DNA from: SR-FBR-E99 sp963732365
GTDB lineage: Bacteria; Bacteroidota; Bacteroidia; Bacteroidales; VadinHA17
Reading direction: 5' to 3'
NCBI GenBank assembly: GCA_963732365.1
Contig: CAVSZC010000005.1
Coordinates: 558,001-622,000 of the forward strand
Length of the DNA stretch: 64,000 bases
Shown in pieces: positions 27,558 through 36,959 of the stretch. How positions within the stretch are numbered: the stretch's first letter is position 1; each line of letters opens with the position of its first letter. Both the position numbers and the translations under genes were made by a program. A model generated the notes under the pieces. The model made no database searches. It was not told the DNA's origin and saw only the letters and a list, made by a program, of their open reading frames with translations.

Positions 27558-28709
27558 ATGGGCTACACATTACAGGAACGGGATTATTGTTCATTGTTCA
27601 GGGGGAGCATGCCGGAGGGGCTGATTCCCGGAACAGGCATAAGAGTCGTGAGCGAGGTCTTCAGTTCGGGAAACGGGTATTCATTTCCTGCTGACAGGAA
27701 CCTGCCGGGAGCGGTGATGAGTTTCTTCCTCAATGATGGCATGTCACGCACAAACAACAGGTTCAGTTATCACATTCTGATACCTGACGGAGCCGTGGGG
27801 AGGGGAGCCATTATCCTGCTTCACGGTCTTAATGAGCGAAGCTGGAGCAAGTATCTGCAATGGGGTATCAGACTTGCCACGGACAGTGGCAGACCGGTAA
27901 TATTCTTCCCCATAGCCTTCCATATGAACCGTTCTCCCCGCAGCTGGTTTGACAGGCACGCGATGATGCCTGCCGTTGCCGCAAGGGCTTCCGAAGAACC
28001 CTCTCCCCGCCTGGCATCGTTTGTCAATGTTGCACTGAGCACCCGCATGTCACTGTCACCGCAGCGGTTCTTTCTTTCCGGATATCAAACCGTATGTGAT
28101 GTCGCTGATCTTATCGGCATCATCAGGAGAGGAGAGCATTTCCACGTCAGGGAGGGAGGCACTGTTGACATCTTTGCCTATTCAATAGGAGCCATGCTTG
28201 CACAGGTGCTGATGCTCTCGCGCAGCAATATGCTTCCTGATGACAGCCGCTGTTTCCTTTTTTGCGGCGGCAGCACCCTCAACACCATGAACGGAACCTC
28301 GAGACTCATAATGGACAGCCGGGCCTTTGACCGTCTCATAAGTTTCTATATCGACGAGTTTGAAGAGATAAGAAAGACCAGGAGGGACAGGTTTACACGG
28401 ACTGTGACTGACACATCTGCGGGGGAGGCCTTTTTTGCCATGAGCTCTCTGCCCCGGATGAGAAGTCTTTACGGCAACCCGTTCATTAAGACGGGCGGCA
28501 GGATGAAGGCAGTCACAATAGAAGGAGACCAGGTCATCCCCACCGCGGCTGTGTCAGCTGCGCTGGAGGGTGCTGACTGTGAGGTCTGGTCCGCTGATTA
28601 TCCATTCACACATGAGATACCCTTCCCAGTCAGTGGTGACAGATTCAACTACGCGGTAGACAGAACCTTCGACAGACTCTTTGATACTGCAGCCTCGTTT
28701 TTCTCCTGA
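27558..28709 (+). CDS. DUF6051-like alpha/beta-hydrolase fold protein
   Basis: A 383-residue protein with an alpha/beta-hydrolase pattern: ILLHGLNERSW (oxyanion strand), AYSIGAMLAQ as a nucleophile elbow with Ser, an acid candidate Asp in EGDQVIP, and a His in FTHEIPF. I read it as the DUF6051 family of uncharacterised Bacteroidota proteins. The ATG at 27558 is preferred to an in-frame TTG four codons earlier. No signal peptide is seen, so it should be cytoplasmic. It is divergent from the LytTR regulator. The substrate is unknown. Confidence 0.7.
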   Translation: MGYTLQERDYCSLFRGSMPEGLIPGTGIRVVSEVFSSGNGYSFPADRNLPGAVMSFFLNDGMSRTNNRFSYHILIPDGAVGRGAIILLHGLNERSWSKYLQWGIRLATDSGRPVIFFPIAFHMNRSPRSWFDRHAMMPAVAARASEEPSPRLASFVNVALSTRMSLSPQRFFLSGYQTVCDVADLIGIIRRGEHFHVREGGTVDIFAYSIGAMLAQVLMLSRSNMLPDDSRCFLFCGGSTLNTMNGTSRLIMDSRAFDRLISFYIDEFEEIRKTRRDRFTRTVTDTSAGEAFFAMSSLPRMRSLYGNPFIKTGGRMKAVTIEGDQVIPTAAVSAALEGADCEVWSADYPFTHEIPFPVSGDRFNYAVDRTFDRLFDTAASFFS

Positions 28710-28762
28710 AGCCATCTTCTGTCTGAGGATGACAGCCTTTGCAGGGGGTTAAATAAAAAGTG

Positions 28763-28770
28763 TATTTTTG
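28763..28770 (+). promoter_or_regulatory. Bacteroidota -7 box for the LD-carboxypeptidase gene
   Basis: TATTTTTG fits TAnnTTTG and lies 25 bp before the start at 28796. Confidence 0.5.
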
Positions 28771-28795
28771 ATCCTGTCATATACAGCATGTCAGG

Positions 28796-29707
28796 ATGAA
28801 ACAATTAATTATTCCGCCATATCTTGAAAAAGGTGACCGCATCGCCATTGTCTCTCCGTCGGGTATCATCGAGAAGGAAGTGGTCATGAAGGCAGCGAAG
28901 ATGCTTGCCGGCGAAGGGTACGATGTTGTGATCGGAGATAATGTTTACAATCAAAGCGGATGCTTTGCCGGAACAGACGGGGAACGTCTTCATGATTTCC
29001 AGAAGGCGACAGACGATCTCTCTGTGAAGGCAGTATTCTGTTCCAGGGGCGGCTACGGCATGGCTAGGATCATTGACAGGATTGACTTCACCGGCCTACG
29101 GAAGCATCCGAAATGGTATGTCGGATTCAGTGACATAACCGTTCTGCATCTCTGGCTTAACAAGATATGCGGAGTAGTTTCGCTTCATGCCGAGATGCCC
29201 CTCAATTATTCCAATCCGAAAAAAACACCGGAGAGCTTTACTTCTGTGATGAGGGCCCTCAGGGGAGAGCCGGAAACCATTTCATGGAAGAGCTCCCACG
29301 ACGCTCACTTTACGGTCGAGGGGCCGGTCACCGGAGGCAATCTCTCACTGATATACAGTCTCACCGGAACGCCGGGTGAACCTGACACTGATGGGGCAAT
29401 ACTTTTCATTGAAGAGGTGGGAGAATACTATTATCATCTTGACCGTATGCTTACGTCACTGCGTCTTACGGGAAGACTGCGAAATCTGGCTGCTCTTATA
29501 GTGGGAGGGATGGAGAAGATTGAACAGGGGAGCATAAAATACAACAAGAGTGCTGAAGAGATAGTACTGGATATTGTCGGGCATTACAGTTACCCCGTAC
29601 TTTTCAACTTCCCGTCAGGACACATCAGCGACAACCGGGCTGTCTATATGGGACGCAGGGCGAGGGTCGTACAGAAGGGTCTGGAGGCCTCCCTGTCGTG
29701 GCTCTGA
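28796..29707 (+). CDS. ldcA: LD-carboxypeptidase (peptidase family S66)
   Basis: Removes the terminal D-Ala from tetrapeptide muropeptides during cell-wall recycling. The 303-residue protein shows the S66 features: RIAIVSPSG at the N-terminus, SRGGYGMARI, the nucleophile Ser in GFSDITVLHLW, the catalytic Glu in FIEEVGEYYYHLDRML and a C-terminal His in FPSGHISDN. No signal peptide is seen, as expected for the cytoplasmic enzyme. It ends 3 bp from the convergent ald. Confidence 0.93.
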   Translation: MKQLIIPPYLEKGDRIAIVSPSGIIEKEVVMKAAKMLAGEGYDVVIGDNVYNQSGCFAGTDGERLHDFQKATDDLSVKAVFCSRGGYGMARIIDRIDFTGLRKHPKWYVGFSDITVLHLWLNKICGVVSLHAEMPLNYSNPKKTPESFTSVMRALRGEPETISWKSSHDAHFTVEGPVTGGNLSLIYSLTGTPGEPDTDGAILFIEEVGEYYYHLDRMLTSLRLTGRLRNLAALIVGGMEKIEQGSIKYNKSAEEIVLDIVGHYSYPVLFNFPSGHISDNRAVYMGRRARVVQKGLEASLSWL

Positions 29708-29710
29708 CTG

Positions 29711-30907
29711 TCAGAAAGCGGCGAGCAGCAGATTGATATCTTTTGAGAGTATACCGAATTTCTGGCCAAGCATCTCATTGGTCAGTATCCCGTTGTAAAC
29801 ATATACCCCGCTGCGGAGACCGGTATTGAATTTCAGCATGGGGGTTATCCCTCCTGCATCTGCTATCTCCTGCATCAGTGGTCTGAAAACGTTGCTCAGT
29901 GCTATTGAAGCTGTCTTTGGCACCCTTGACGGAAGGTTCCAGGCTGAATAGTGAATCACGCCATGCTTCTCATAGGTCGGATCCTTAATGGCCCTGCACT
30001 CGGTTGTTTCCACGCAACCGCCGCTGTCGACGCTAAGGTCAATAATGACAGATCCGCGTTTCATTCCCCGGACCATCTCCTCGGTCACAAAGAAGGATGA
30101 CCTGAGATCGTCTGCTGCCAGGGCCCCGATGAGAACATCGGCCGATTTCATTGCCTTCTTCAGTACCTGCGGATGGAATGTTGAAGTGTATAATCTCTGT
30201 CCCAGAAGATTCTGGAAATGCCTGAGGCGGTGCACCGAGCTGTCAAAGACTTTTACGATGGCGCCCAGCCCCAACGCAGCACGTGCGGCATACTCACCTG
30301 CAGTATTGGCTCCGATGATCACCACCTCTGTCGGGGTTACCCCTGTTACGCCTCCGAGCATCACCCCTTTTCCGCCTGAAGTGTTGCTCAGGTATTCAGA
30401 TGCCAGCAGGATTGACGTTACGCCGCTTATCTCACTCATTGTTTCCACAATCGGCAGGACGCCGTCAGTGTCTCTTATCTTCTCGCAGGCCAGGGCTGTT
30501 ATACGTTTCCGCATCATCATCGACAGGGCCTCTTCATCCATGGTTGCCGCGTTCATGAACGAGATGACAACCTGGTTGCCCTTGAGCAGGCCGGCCTCCT
30601 TCCTGTTGAAAGGGGCGATCTTAACGACCATGTCACACTCATACACCTTCTGAGCAGTATCTGCCACCATGGCCCCGTTGTCACTGTAATCACTGTCAGG
30701 GAAGCTGGCCCCCAGTCCTGCCGAAGGCTCAATAAAGACTTCGTTGCCTGCATCCGTCAGTATCCTGACAGCCTCGGGCGTGAGGGCAATACGCTTCTCA
30801 TTGTCACGTATGTCACGGGGCATTCCTATTGTCATCTGCCGCCTGCTTACCGTCTTCTCAATCTGCTCTTCCCTCGGCATAAAGGCATTCCTGGACTGTT
30901 CACTCAT
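29711..30907 (-). CDS. ald: Alanine dehydrogenase
   Basis: Catalyses reversible NAD-dependent deamination of alanine to pyruvate. The 398-residue protein has TIGMPRDIRDNEKRIALTPEAV, a Rossmann motif near GANTAGEYAARAALGLGA, and VDSGGCVETTE as in the Ald/PNT family. It carries a roughly 24-residue N-terminal extension relative to Bacillus Ald; a similar extension occurs in other Bacteroidota. It follows tsaE after 93 bp on the same strand, a recurring neighbourhood with porX. Confidence 0.92.
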   Translation of the reverse strand: MSEQSRNAFMPREEQIEKTVSRRQMTIGMPRDIRDNEKRIALTPEAVRILTDAGNEVFIEPSAGLGASFPDSDYSDNGAMVADTAQKVYECDMVVKIAPFNRKEAGLLKGNQVVISFMNAATMDEEALSMMMRKRITALACEKIRDTDGVLPIVETMSEISGVTSILLASEYLSNTSGGKGVMLGGVTGVTPTEVVIIGANTAGEYAARAALGLGAIVKVFDSSVHRLRHFQNLLGQRLYTSTFHPQVLKKAMKSADVLIGALAADDLRSSFFVTEEMVRGMKRGSVIIDLSVDSGGCVETTECRAIKDPTYEKHGVIHYSAWNLPSRVPKTASIALSNVFRPLMQEIADAGGITPMLKFNTGLRSGVYVYNGILTNEMLGQKFGILSKDINLLLAAF

Positions 30908-31000
30908 CTCTCGGTGTTTTAATTATGTAACAGAACTATACCATTCATCAGATCAAAATTAAGATTTTAATCGGAGAGAGAATATGAGTAAGTGGATTAT

Positions 31001-31441
31001 TCAGAGGGAGGTAAGGCCGGAAGGCCGCTGATGCTCTTCAATGACCCTTGTGCCGTCAGCCATGACAGTGACAGAAAGTTTCAGTGTTTCAGGAGGCAGA
31101 AGAGGTTCAATCAGTTCAGGCCACTCCATGAAACAGGGGGAGGAGGAGTCAAAATATTCCTCGATGCCAAAATCAAGCACCTCAGAGAGTTTTTTTATCC
31201 TGTAGAAGTCAAAATGAAAAACAGGAACATCGCCGGGCCTCACATACTCATTGACAAGGGTAAAGGTAGGGCTTGTGACCGTGTCAGTGACACCCATCTC
31301 CCTGCAAATGGCTTTGATGATAGTGGTTTTTCCGGAGCCCATCTGACCGTAAAATGCAAAGATGCGGTTCCCTGCCGTCTCCTCCAGGAACCGCCTTGCC
31401 GCTTCCTTAAGCCTGCTTTTGTCTGTTATGACGATCTTCAT
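31001..31441 (-). CDS. tsaE: tRNA threonylcarbamoyladenosine biosynthesis ATPase TsaE
   Basis: Part of the TsaBDE complex that makes t6A37 in ANN-decoding tRNAs. The chosen start (31441) gives 146 residues, MKIVITDKSRLKEAARRFLE; the frame is open 30 codons upstream but that region overlaps porX. Walker A is GQMGSGKTT, followed by SPTFTLVNEY and HFDFYRI, all diagnostic. It starts 16 bp after porX. A TATTTTTG sequence (31446-31453) directly abuts the ATG and could give a nearly leaderless transcript. Confidence 0.95.
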   Translation of the reverse strand: MKIVITDKSRLKEAARRFLEETAGNRIFAFYGQMGSGKTTIIKAICREMGVTDTVTSPTFTLVNEYVRPGDVPVFHFDFYRIKKLSEVLDFGIEEYFDSSSPCFMEWPELIEPLLPPETLKLSVTVMADGTRVIEEHQRPSGLTSL

Positions 31442-31457
31442 GCAGCAAAAATACTTT

Positions 31458-33011
31458 TTATACCGGTTCAAGAACAACGAGGGGGAGCAGCATCTCATGG
31501 AGAGATATACCTCCGTGCTGAAGTGAATCACGGTAATGGGTCACAATCTGGTTATAGTTCTTCGGATAGACCAGAAAATCACTGGCGTAGGCAAAAATAT
31601 ATCTGGAAGTAATGTTGCTCATCGGCAGCCCGGCCTTTGCCGGAGAGACTATCTCAAATACCTCCCGGGGATTATAGTCAAGGTTTCTTCCTGTCTTATA
31701 CCGGAGGTTCATTGACGTCTGCCTGTCTCCCACAACCTTTACCGGCCTCTGCACTCTGATGGAGCCGTGATCTGTAGTGATTGCAATCCTTGCCCCCTTC
31801 GATGACACTGCCCTGAGCAGCTCGAGAAGAGGTGAGTGAATGAACCATGAATGGGTGAGTGAGAGCCACGAGGCCTCGTCACCGGTCATGTCACGGATAA
31901 CGTTTATGTCAGTGCGGGCATGACTGAGCATGTCCACAAAGTTATATACCAGCACTGTCAGGTCGTTTCCGAGAAGCTGTGTAAGCTTATCATTTATATT
32001 CCTTCCTTCTGCCTCGGAAGAGATCTTGTAATAGCCCCACCGGCAGTTAATGCCGTAGCGCTGCATTTGCCTCCCGATAAGCTCCTCCTCGAACATGTTC
32101 TTCCCCTCTTCTTCATTGTCATTTATCCAGTATTCAGGTACCGATTCACTTATTGCCGAGGGCATCATTCCTGCAAAAAGAGAATTACGTGAATACTGGG
32201 TGGCGGTAGGGAGGATGCTCATATAAAGCTCATCGCTGACGGTACGCATCACTGATCCGAGGTCCATGGCGATAGTCTGCCACTGGTCCAGGCGCATGTT
32301 GTCAATCACTATAAGGAAGAGAGGTGAACCCTTCTTTATCAGGGGGAAGATACGTTTTGACATCACTGCAGGCGACATCAGAGGCTTTTCTCCGGAAGCA
32401 GCCGAGATCCACCCGGTATAGTTTCTGGATACATACTTGCCGAAGGCCCTGTTGGCATCTGTCTCCTGCATCTTAAGAACCTCCCTCATGCCGGTATCTG
32501 CAGACCTGATCAGTTCACCCTGCCAGAAGACAAGCCTGCGATAGAGATCACACCACTGTTCGAACGTGTCAGCAGAGGATATCATTGCCGCAATTGATCC
32601 AAACTCCTCCCTGAAGACCGAGGTGGTCTGGCGCGATACAATGTCGTCAGTGTCAAGGATCTTTTTAAGGGTAAGCAGTATCTGCTGAGGTCTTACCGGC
32701 TTGATAAGATAATCAGCTATCTGTGAACCTATTGCGGCGTCCATGATCTCCTCCTCCTCACTCTTTGTTATCATCACGACAGGGATGGACGGGCGGATAG
32801 CCTTGATGCGTCTAAGAGTTTCAATGCCACTGAGTCCCGGCATATGCTCATCAAGAAAGATGATATCATAGGGTTTCTCCCTGAGCATCCTCAGGGCATC
32901 ATTTCCCGAAGGACAGGTATCTGTGTCGAATCCCTTCTCGGTAAGAAAAAGGATGTGCGGCCTCAGCACTCCGATCTCATCATCAACCCACAATATTCTT
33001 ACCTGTCTCAT
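31458..33011 (-). CDS. porX: T9SS regulator PorX (response regulator with PglZ domain)
   Basis: The 517-residue protein joins an N-terminal receiver domain (Asp10/Asp11, phosphoacceptor Asp54 in IIFLDEHMPG, Lys in YLIKPV) to a PglZ/alkaline-phosphatase-like domain from about residue 200 (LFLIVIDNMRLDQW; ATQYSRNSLFAGMMPS; ITTDHGSIRV). That architecture is PorX, which with PorY and SigP controls T9SS gene expression in P. gingivalis and has phosphodiesterase activity. It lies 15 bp after porW and before tsaE, as in many Bacteroidota. No porY is in the window. Confidence 0.93.
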   Translation of the reverse strand: MRQVRILWVDDEIGVLRPHILFLTEKGFDTDTCPSGNDALRMLREKPYDIIFLDEHMPGLSGIETLRRIKAIRPSIPVVMITKSEEEEIMDAAIGSQIADYLIKPVRPQQILLTLKKILDTDDIVSRQTTSVFREEFGSIAAMISSADTFEQWCDLYRRLVFWQGELIRSADTGMREVLKMQETDANRAFGKYVSRNYTGWISAASGEKPLMSPAVMSKRIFPLIKKGSPLFLIVIDNMRLDQWQTIAMDLGSVMRTVSDELYMSILPTATQYSRNSLFAGMMPSAISESVPEYWINDNEEEGKNMFEEELIGRQMQRYGINCRWGYYKISSEAEGRNINDKLTQLLGNDLTVLVYNFVDMLSHARTDINVIRDMTGDEASWLSLTHSWFIHSPLLELLRAVSSKGARIAITTDHGSIRVQRPVKVVGDRQTSMNLRYKTGRNLDYNPREVFEIVSPAKAGLPMSNITSRYIFAYASDFLVYPKNYNQIVTHYRDSLQHGGISLHEMLLPLVVLEPV

Positions 33012-33026
33012 TTTCTCCGTGCAGGG

Positions 33027-35681
33027 TTATCTTGCCGTTTTGTAAGCATTCTCATAAAAGATCATGTACCTTGAAATGCTCTTGTCCTGTCTGAAATTGT
33101 CAAGATTCACTGCGCTGATCATCAACACCGACAGGGTTGTTCGGGAAGCTTCCCTGATTTCCTCTGCAGGGTTGAACTTATCCATCCAGGCCCGGGCTTC
33201 GGCAGCATTCTGAAATATTCCGACGGTTACCAGGATGAACTCTTTTTCTGCGGCGCCCTCGGTGCGGTAGTTTTTGTCCGAGAAGTTATCGATGTTGAAG
33301 TTGATGATGTCAAAGATTATCTGGTTAAGGTTTGCCTGCAGGTTACCGGCGATGATCATAACGAAGTGGGACCCTGTGGTGTCAGCCGTATAGATTTCCC
33401 TGGCGACACGGGTGTCTTCAGCAACCTGTAGCTCCGGTATTTCTCTCTTCAGGAACTCATTTATCTCTGAAGCCCTTATGCCCTCGGGTGTGTCAGGATA
33501 TCTGGCAATCAGCGAGTCAAGTTTTTCCTTGTAGTCGATTTCACCGCTTAAGGCACCTGCAATCATTGCGTCAAGGAGCATGAACTTGGGCGTAAGCTCA
33601 TTATCGGGGTAGAGGGTGAGTGCATTACTGCACAAAGCACCTGCTTCTGTGAAGCGTCCCGCTGAGAATGACTCATATGCGGCTTCATAATCCTTCTGTA
33701 TCCTTGAAGCCGTCTCCTGTTGTTTCCTGACATAATCAGGATCTGACAGAATCATGGCATATTCAGTCTCAGGGAATGATGAGATCAAAGCTGACCTGTG
33801 CAGCTCTGCCCGTGACGGATCGCTTTTGCTAAGCAGACGGTACAGTTCATAAAGTGCCTCAGCCCTTGTGTTGTCCGAACCACCGCCAAGTGATGCTGCC
33901 TCAAACGATTCTGCTGCGGACAGGGTGTCTGCCAGTCGCGACGCCAGTATCTTGCCTTCGGCCAGCAGTGCGTTGGCGCTCTTTTGATAGGAAACAGCCA
34001 TCAGCGAGTCGGTAAGTGGAAGGTTGGCAAGATAAAACTCCTTGGTTTGTTCCGGAGCTGTCTCTTTCGGGACATTGCCCGGTGTTTCCTCACCGTTCTC
34101 TGCTGTTGCTGCAGGCATTACGGCAATACGTGTTTTGTTTGACCTCCTCCAGTTATCTTCAAGTCTTCGTTCGCCCCAGCGCCTCCGGAATTCTGTCCGG
34201 CCATAAGTAAGGGCTGTCTGGTTGTAAAAGTACCAGCCCCCTTCAGCTGCAACAGTACCCATATTACGTTGTTCATTTTCATAGTATTGGCCCATGTTGT
34301 TCCTGTCACTTCCGTCGTCCTGCCGTGCCATTATCAGCTCCTGCTCATAGGTGCGTATCAGTCCTGCTATGAAGGCATCACGCTCACTTTCGGTCATCTG
34401 CGCAACCCGCCGAAGGCTGTCTTCCATGACAACTATGCTGTGGAAACCGGCATATTCACCCAGATCAGAAGCCCGCCGGCTGATGAATTCATAGTCAGGG
34501 AATCTGTTGTCAATATTGTAGATGGCACTGTCATAGTAAAAGTAGGCCATCATATATTCAGGTTTCGAATAGAAGTGATTTCCGAGGGCAAGATATGAAC
34601 GGGCTTTCTGGCGGTTATTGTTAGTGCTTGCCCTTACCGATTGTGACCATAGCTCAGTGGCCTCATTATCATTTTCACTGCGATGCTCGAGCTCTCCGAG
34701 AGCATAGTAGATCTGGTCAAGGTAATCCTTGTTCCTCGAATCGCGCAGCATCTTGCGCAATGATTTCTTAAGGTCATCGTAGTCTTCGTCGGATATGTCA
34801 GTCACTCCTGCCAGGTTTATTCCTGCGGCGAACTCGAGGTCATAAGGGGGATTCATCCTGAGCACTTCCCGGAAATAGTTCTTTGAAAGGGCATCGTCTC
34901 CGCCCGCGGCGCAAGCCTGGGCAAGAAGATAGGTCAGGCGTACCCTTGTCTGTTTGTCGCCGCTGGTTTCTATTGCCATGGACAGGGGGCTGACAGCATC
35001 GTTGTACCGTTTCTGTCGCAGCGCTATGTCAGCCTGAGTGGAGTACATCATTGACTGCAGTGTGCGTGATGATTCTTCGATGCCGTTGAGACCCTGAAGC
35101 AGGCGTGCAGCCTCGGTATAATTACGGTCTTCGGTCTGCAGACGGGCAAGCCAGATATTGGCTTCGCTGATGATATCCTTGTCTGTTGTTAAGCTTATTG
35201 TGTAAGAAAATGCTGACCGTGCTGCACCGTAGTTTTTCTGGTAGAACTGAGCCTTTGCCAGCAACAGGTAAGCGTCATCGACCCATTCATTATACTCCCT
35301 GCGATTGTAAAACTCATCGTTTCGGGAATCTCTTTTTCCGCGCTTTGACTCATCAGGCCTGGCGGTGATGGAATAGAGCGCAATAACCTTGCTGGCTTTC
35401 TGTATCGCACGATCCATGTCTGAGGCTGATACCTGTGCTGACTCAGGGGTGGTGTATAGAAAAACAGGAAGCATGGTGTTGTAATCGTCCCTGTGTGACC
35501 CTTTTACTTTTGCAACACCTGCCTTGTACGCCTCATTGCCATTGAAATAGACATTGTACTTTGCGATCAGCGAGTTATAGAAACGGCTGGCACCGGTATT
35601 CTTCTCCACGGAGCAACCGGTAACCAGTGCGGTGAGCACCATGGTCATCGCGACATGATATAATGAGAACCTGAATCTCAA
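33027..35681 (-). CDS. porW: T9SS/gliding lipoprotein PorW (SprE), TPR protein
   Basis: An 884-residue lipoprotein: signal peptide with lipobox ending VTGC (Cys23), then SRFYNSLIAKYNVYFNGNEAY, which marks SprE/PorW. TPR-like helices cover much of the rest (VDDAYLLLAKAQFYQKNYGAARSAF). The C-terminus has a module with FVMIIAGNLQANLNQI and ILVTVGIFQNAAEARAWM. PorW links the T9SS core ring to the SprA-type translocon region in studied species. It is the first gene of a porW-porX-tsaE run with a consensus promoter box upstream. Confidence 0.92.
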   Translation of the reverse strand: MRFRFSLYHVAMTMVLTALVTGCSVEKNTGASRFYNSLIAKYNVYFNGNEAYKAGVAKVKGSHRDDYNTMLPVFLYTTPESAQVSASDMDRAIQKASKVIALYSITARPDESKRGKRDSRNDEFYNRREYNEWVDDAYLLLAKAQFYQKNYGAARSAFSYTISLTTDKDIISEANIWLARLQTEDRNYTEAARLLQGLNGIEESSRTLQSMMYSTQADIALRQKRYNDAVSPLSMAIETSGDKQTRVRLTYLLAQACAAGGDDALSKNYFREVLRMNPPYDLEFAAGINLAGVTDISDEDYDDLKKSLRKMLRDSRNKDYLDQIYYALGELEHRSENDNEATELWSQSVRASTNNNRQKARSYLALGNHFYSKPEYMMAYFYYDSAIYNIDNRFPDYEFISRRASDLGEYAGFHSIVVMEDSLRRVAQMTESERDAFIAGLIRTYEQELIMARQDDGSDRNNMGQYYENEQRNMGTVAAEGGWYFYNQTALTYGRTEFRRRWGERRLEDNWRRSNKTRIAVMPAATAENGEETPGNVPKETAPEQTKEFYLANLPLTDSLMAVSYQKSANALLAEGKILASRLADTLSAAESFEAASLGGGSDNTRAEALYELYRLLSKSDPSRAELHRSALISSFPETEYAMILSDPDYVRKQQETASRIQKDYEAAYESFSAGRFTEAGALCSNALTLYPDNELTPKFMLLDAMIAGALSGEIDYKEKLDSLIARYPDTPEGIRASEINEFLKREIPELQVAEDTRVAREIYTADTTGSHFVMIIAGNLQANLNQIIFDIINFNIDNFSDKNYRTEGAAEKEFILVTVGIFQNAAEARAWMDKFNPAEEIREASRTTLSVLMISAVNLDNFRQDKSISRYMIFYENAYKTAR

Positions 35682-35726
35682 GAATGGCGGTTTATACTAT
35701 AACTGCACCTGGCAGTTAAAAGTATT

Positions 35727-35734
35727 CAAAGGTA
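35727..35734 (-). promoter_or_regulatory. Bacteroidota -7 box for porW-porX-tsaE
   Basis: TACCTTTG on the minus strand fits TAnnTTTG and lies 45 bp before the porW start, in the 103-bp gap after mrp. Confidence 0.55.
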
Positions 35735-35784
35735 AGAAAAAGAGGTTAAAAAGAGTCCGGTCATCTGACCCTTCAGGCTGCAGC

Positions 35785-36891
35785 CTATTTCACCACAACC
35801 CTCTTTGTGGGAGCCATCTCTTCATTCCGTTTTCCGACCTGTCTTACAATCTCTTCAGCCAGGTTCAGGAAGGCAGTGCCTGTTTCGTTATCATTAAGGG
35901 CTGCGGGAGTTCCGGCATCCCCTCCGTCGCAGATACTCTCAACGATGGGTATCTGGCCAAGAAGATCTACTCCCGTCTCGGCAGCGAGCCTGCTGCCTCC
36001 CTCTTTTCCGAAGATATAATACCGTCTGCCCGGCAACTCAGGTGCAACAAAGTATGCCATGTTTTCAACGAGCCCCAGCACCGGTACATTAATAGCGTCA
36101 CTCCTGAACATCGCAATCCCCTTGCGTGCATCGGCAAGTGCAACCTCCTGAGGGGTTGTCACAACCACGGCACCGGTGACGGGCACCTCCTGTACCAGTG
36201 TAAGATGAATGTCACTCGTTCCGGGAGGGAGGTCAAAAATCAGATAGTCAAGCTCTCCCCAGTCTCCCTGTGTGATCAGTTGCTTGAGGAAACTGCTGGC
36301 CATCGGCCCCCTCCAGATAACGGCTTCGCTCTCCTTTACAAAAAAACCGATCGACAGGATGCTGACGCCGTATTTCTTCATCGGGATGATAAGATCTTTG
36401 TTGCTCTCCCTTGTTACTTCGGGCCTGTATTCCTCAGCATTGAACATCTTGGGAACCGACGGGCCGTAAATGTCGGCATCGAGAAGACCTGTTGCGTATC
36501 CTTTGCGCGCCAGTGCCACGGCCAGGTTGACGGCAATAGTTGACTTGCCCACTCCGCCCTTGCCTGACGAAACGGCAATAATATTCCTTACACCGGGAAG
36601 AACTTCCCTCTTGGGGGCCTCAGTCTTTCCCACAACAGTCTTTGGCTTTACATCGATGGAAGAGATAACAGTATCAGACCCGAGTGCATCCTTTAATGCC
36701 TTCACACAGTTGCTCCTGATTGATGACAGAAAGGGGTCATTCGATCTCTCCGGTGTGAGCAGGATAGTTATGCCGTCAGCGGTTACAGTAATATCGCCCA
36801 CTATTCCAAGGGAAACAATATCTGAACCCTTTTCCGGGTGGTTAACCTGCCTGAGTGCGGATATAACATCTTCCCTGGTAATATTGGTCAT
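35785..36891 (-). CDS. mrp: Mrp/ApbC family iron-sulfur carrier ATPase
   Basis: A 368-residue protein with an N-terminal MIP18/DUF59 domain (ITREDVISALRQVNHPEKGSD) and a ParA-like ATPase with deviant Walker A SGKGGVGKSTIAVNLA and LIFDLPPGTSDIHL. These proteins load or carry Fe-S clusters. The CxxC pair that usually binds the cluster in ApbC/Nbp35 is missing: the segment reads ENMAYFVAPELPGRRYYIFG. Loss of this pair is, to my knowledge, common in Bacteroidota versions. It lies 68 bp after the alkyltransferase-like gene. Confidence 0.92.
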   Translation of the reverse strand: MTNITREDVISALRQVNHPEKGSDIVSLGIVGDITVTADGITILLTPERSNDPFLSSIRSNCVKALKDALGSDTVISSIDVKPKTVVGKTEAPKREVLPGVRNIIAVSSGKGGVGKSTIAVNLAVALARKGYATGLLDADIYGPSVPKMFNAEEYRPEVTRESNKDLIIPMKKYGVSILSIGFFVKESEAVIWRGPMASSFLKQLITQGDWGELDYLIFDLPPGTSDIHLTLVQEVPVTGAVVVTTPQEVALADARKGIAMFRSDAINVPVLGLVENMAYFVAPELPGRRYYIFGKEGGSRLAAETGVDLLGQIPIVESICDGGDAGTPAALNDNETGTAFLNLAEEIVRQVGKRNEEMAPTKRVVVK

Positions 36892-36959
36892 GTCTTTGTC
36901 TTTTTTGGTTATGATATGATTCTGGTTCCGGTATTATACTTGTTAACGAAATGTTGTGG

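Noticed and set aside
29988..30653. 221-codon plus-strand open frame inside ald
   Set aside because: Antisense to conserved dehydrogenase sequence; low-complexity Ser/Thr/Arg composition, no start signal or promoter.
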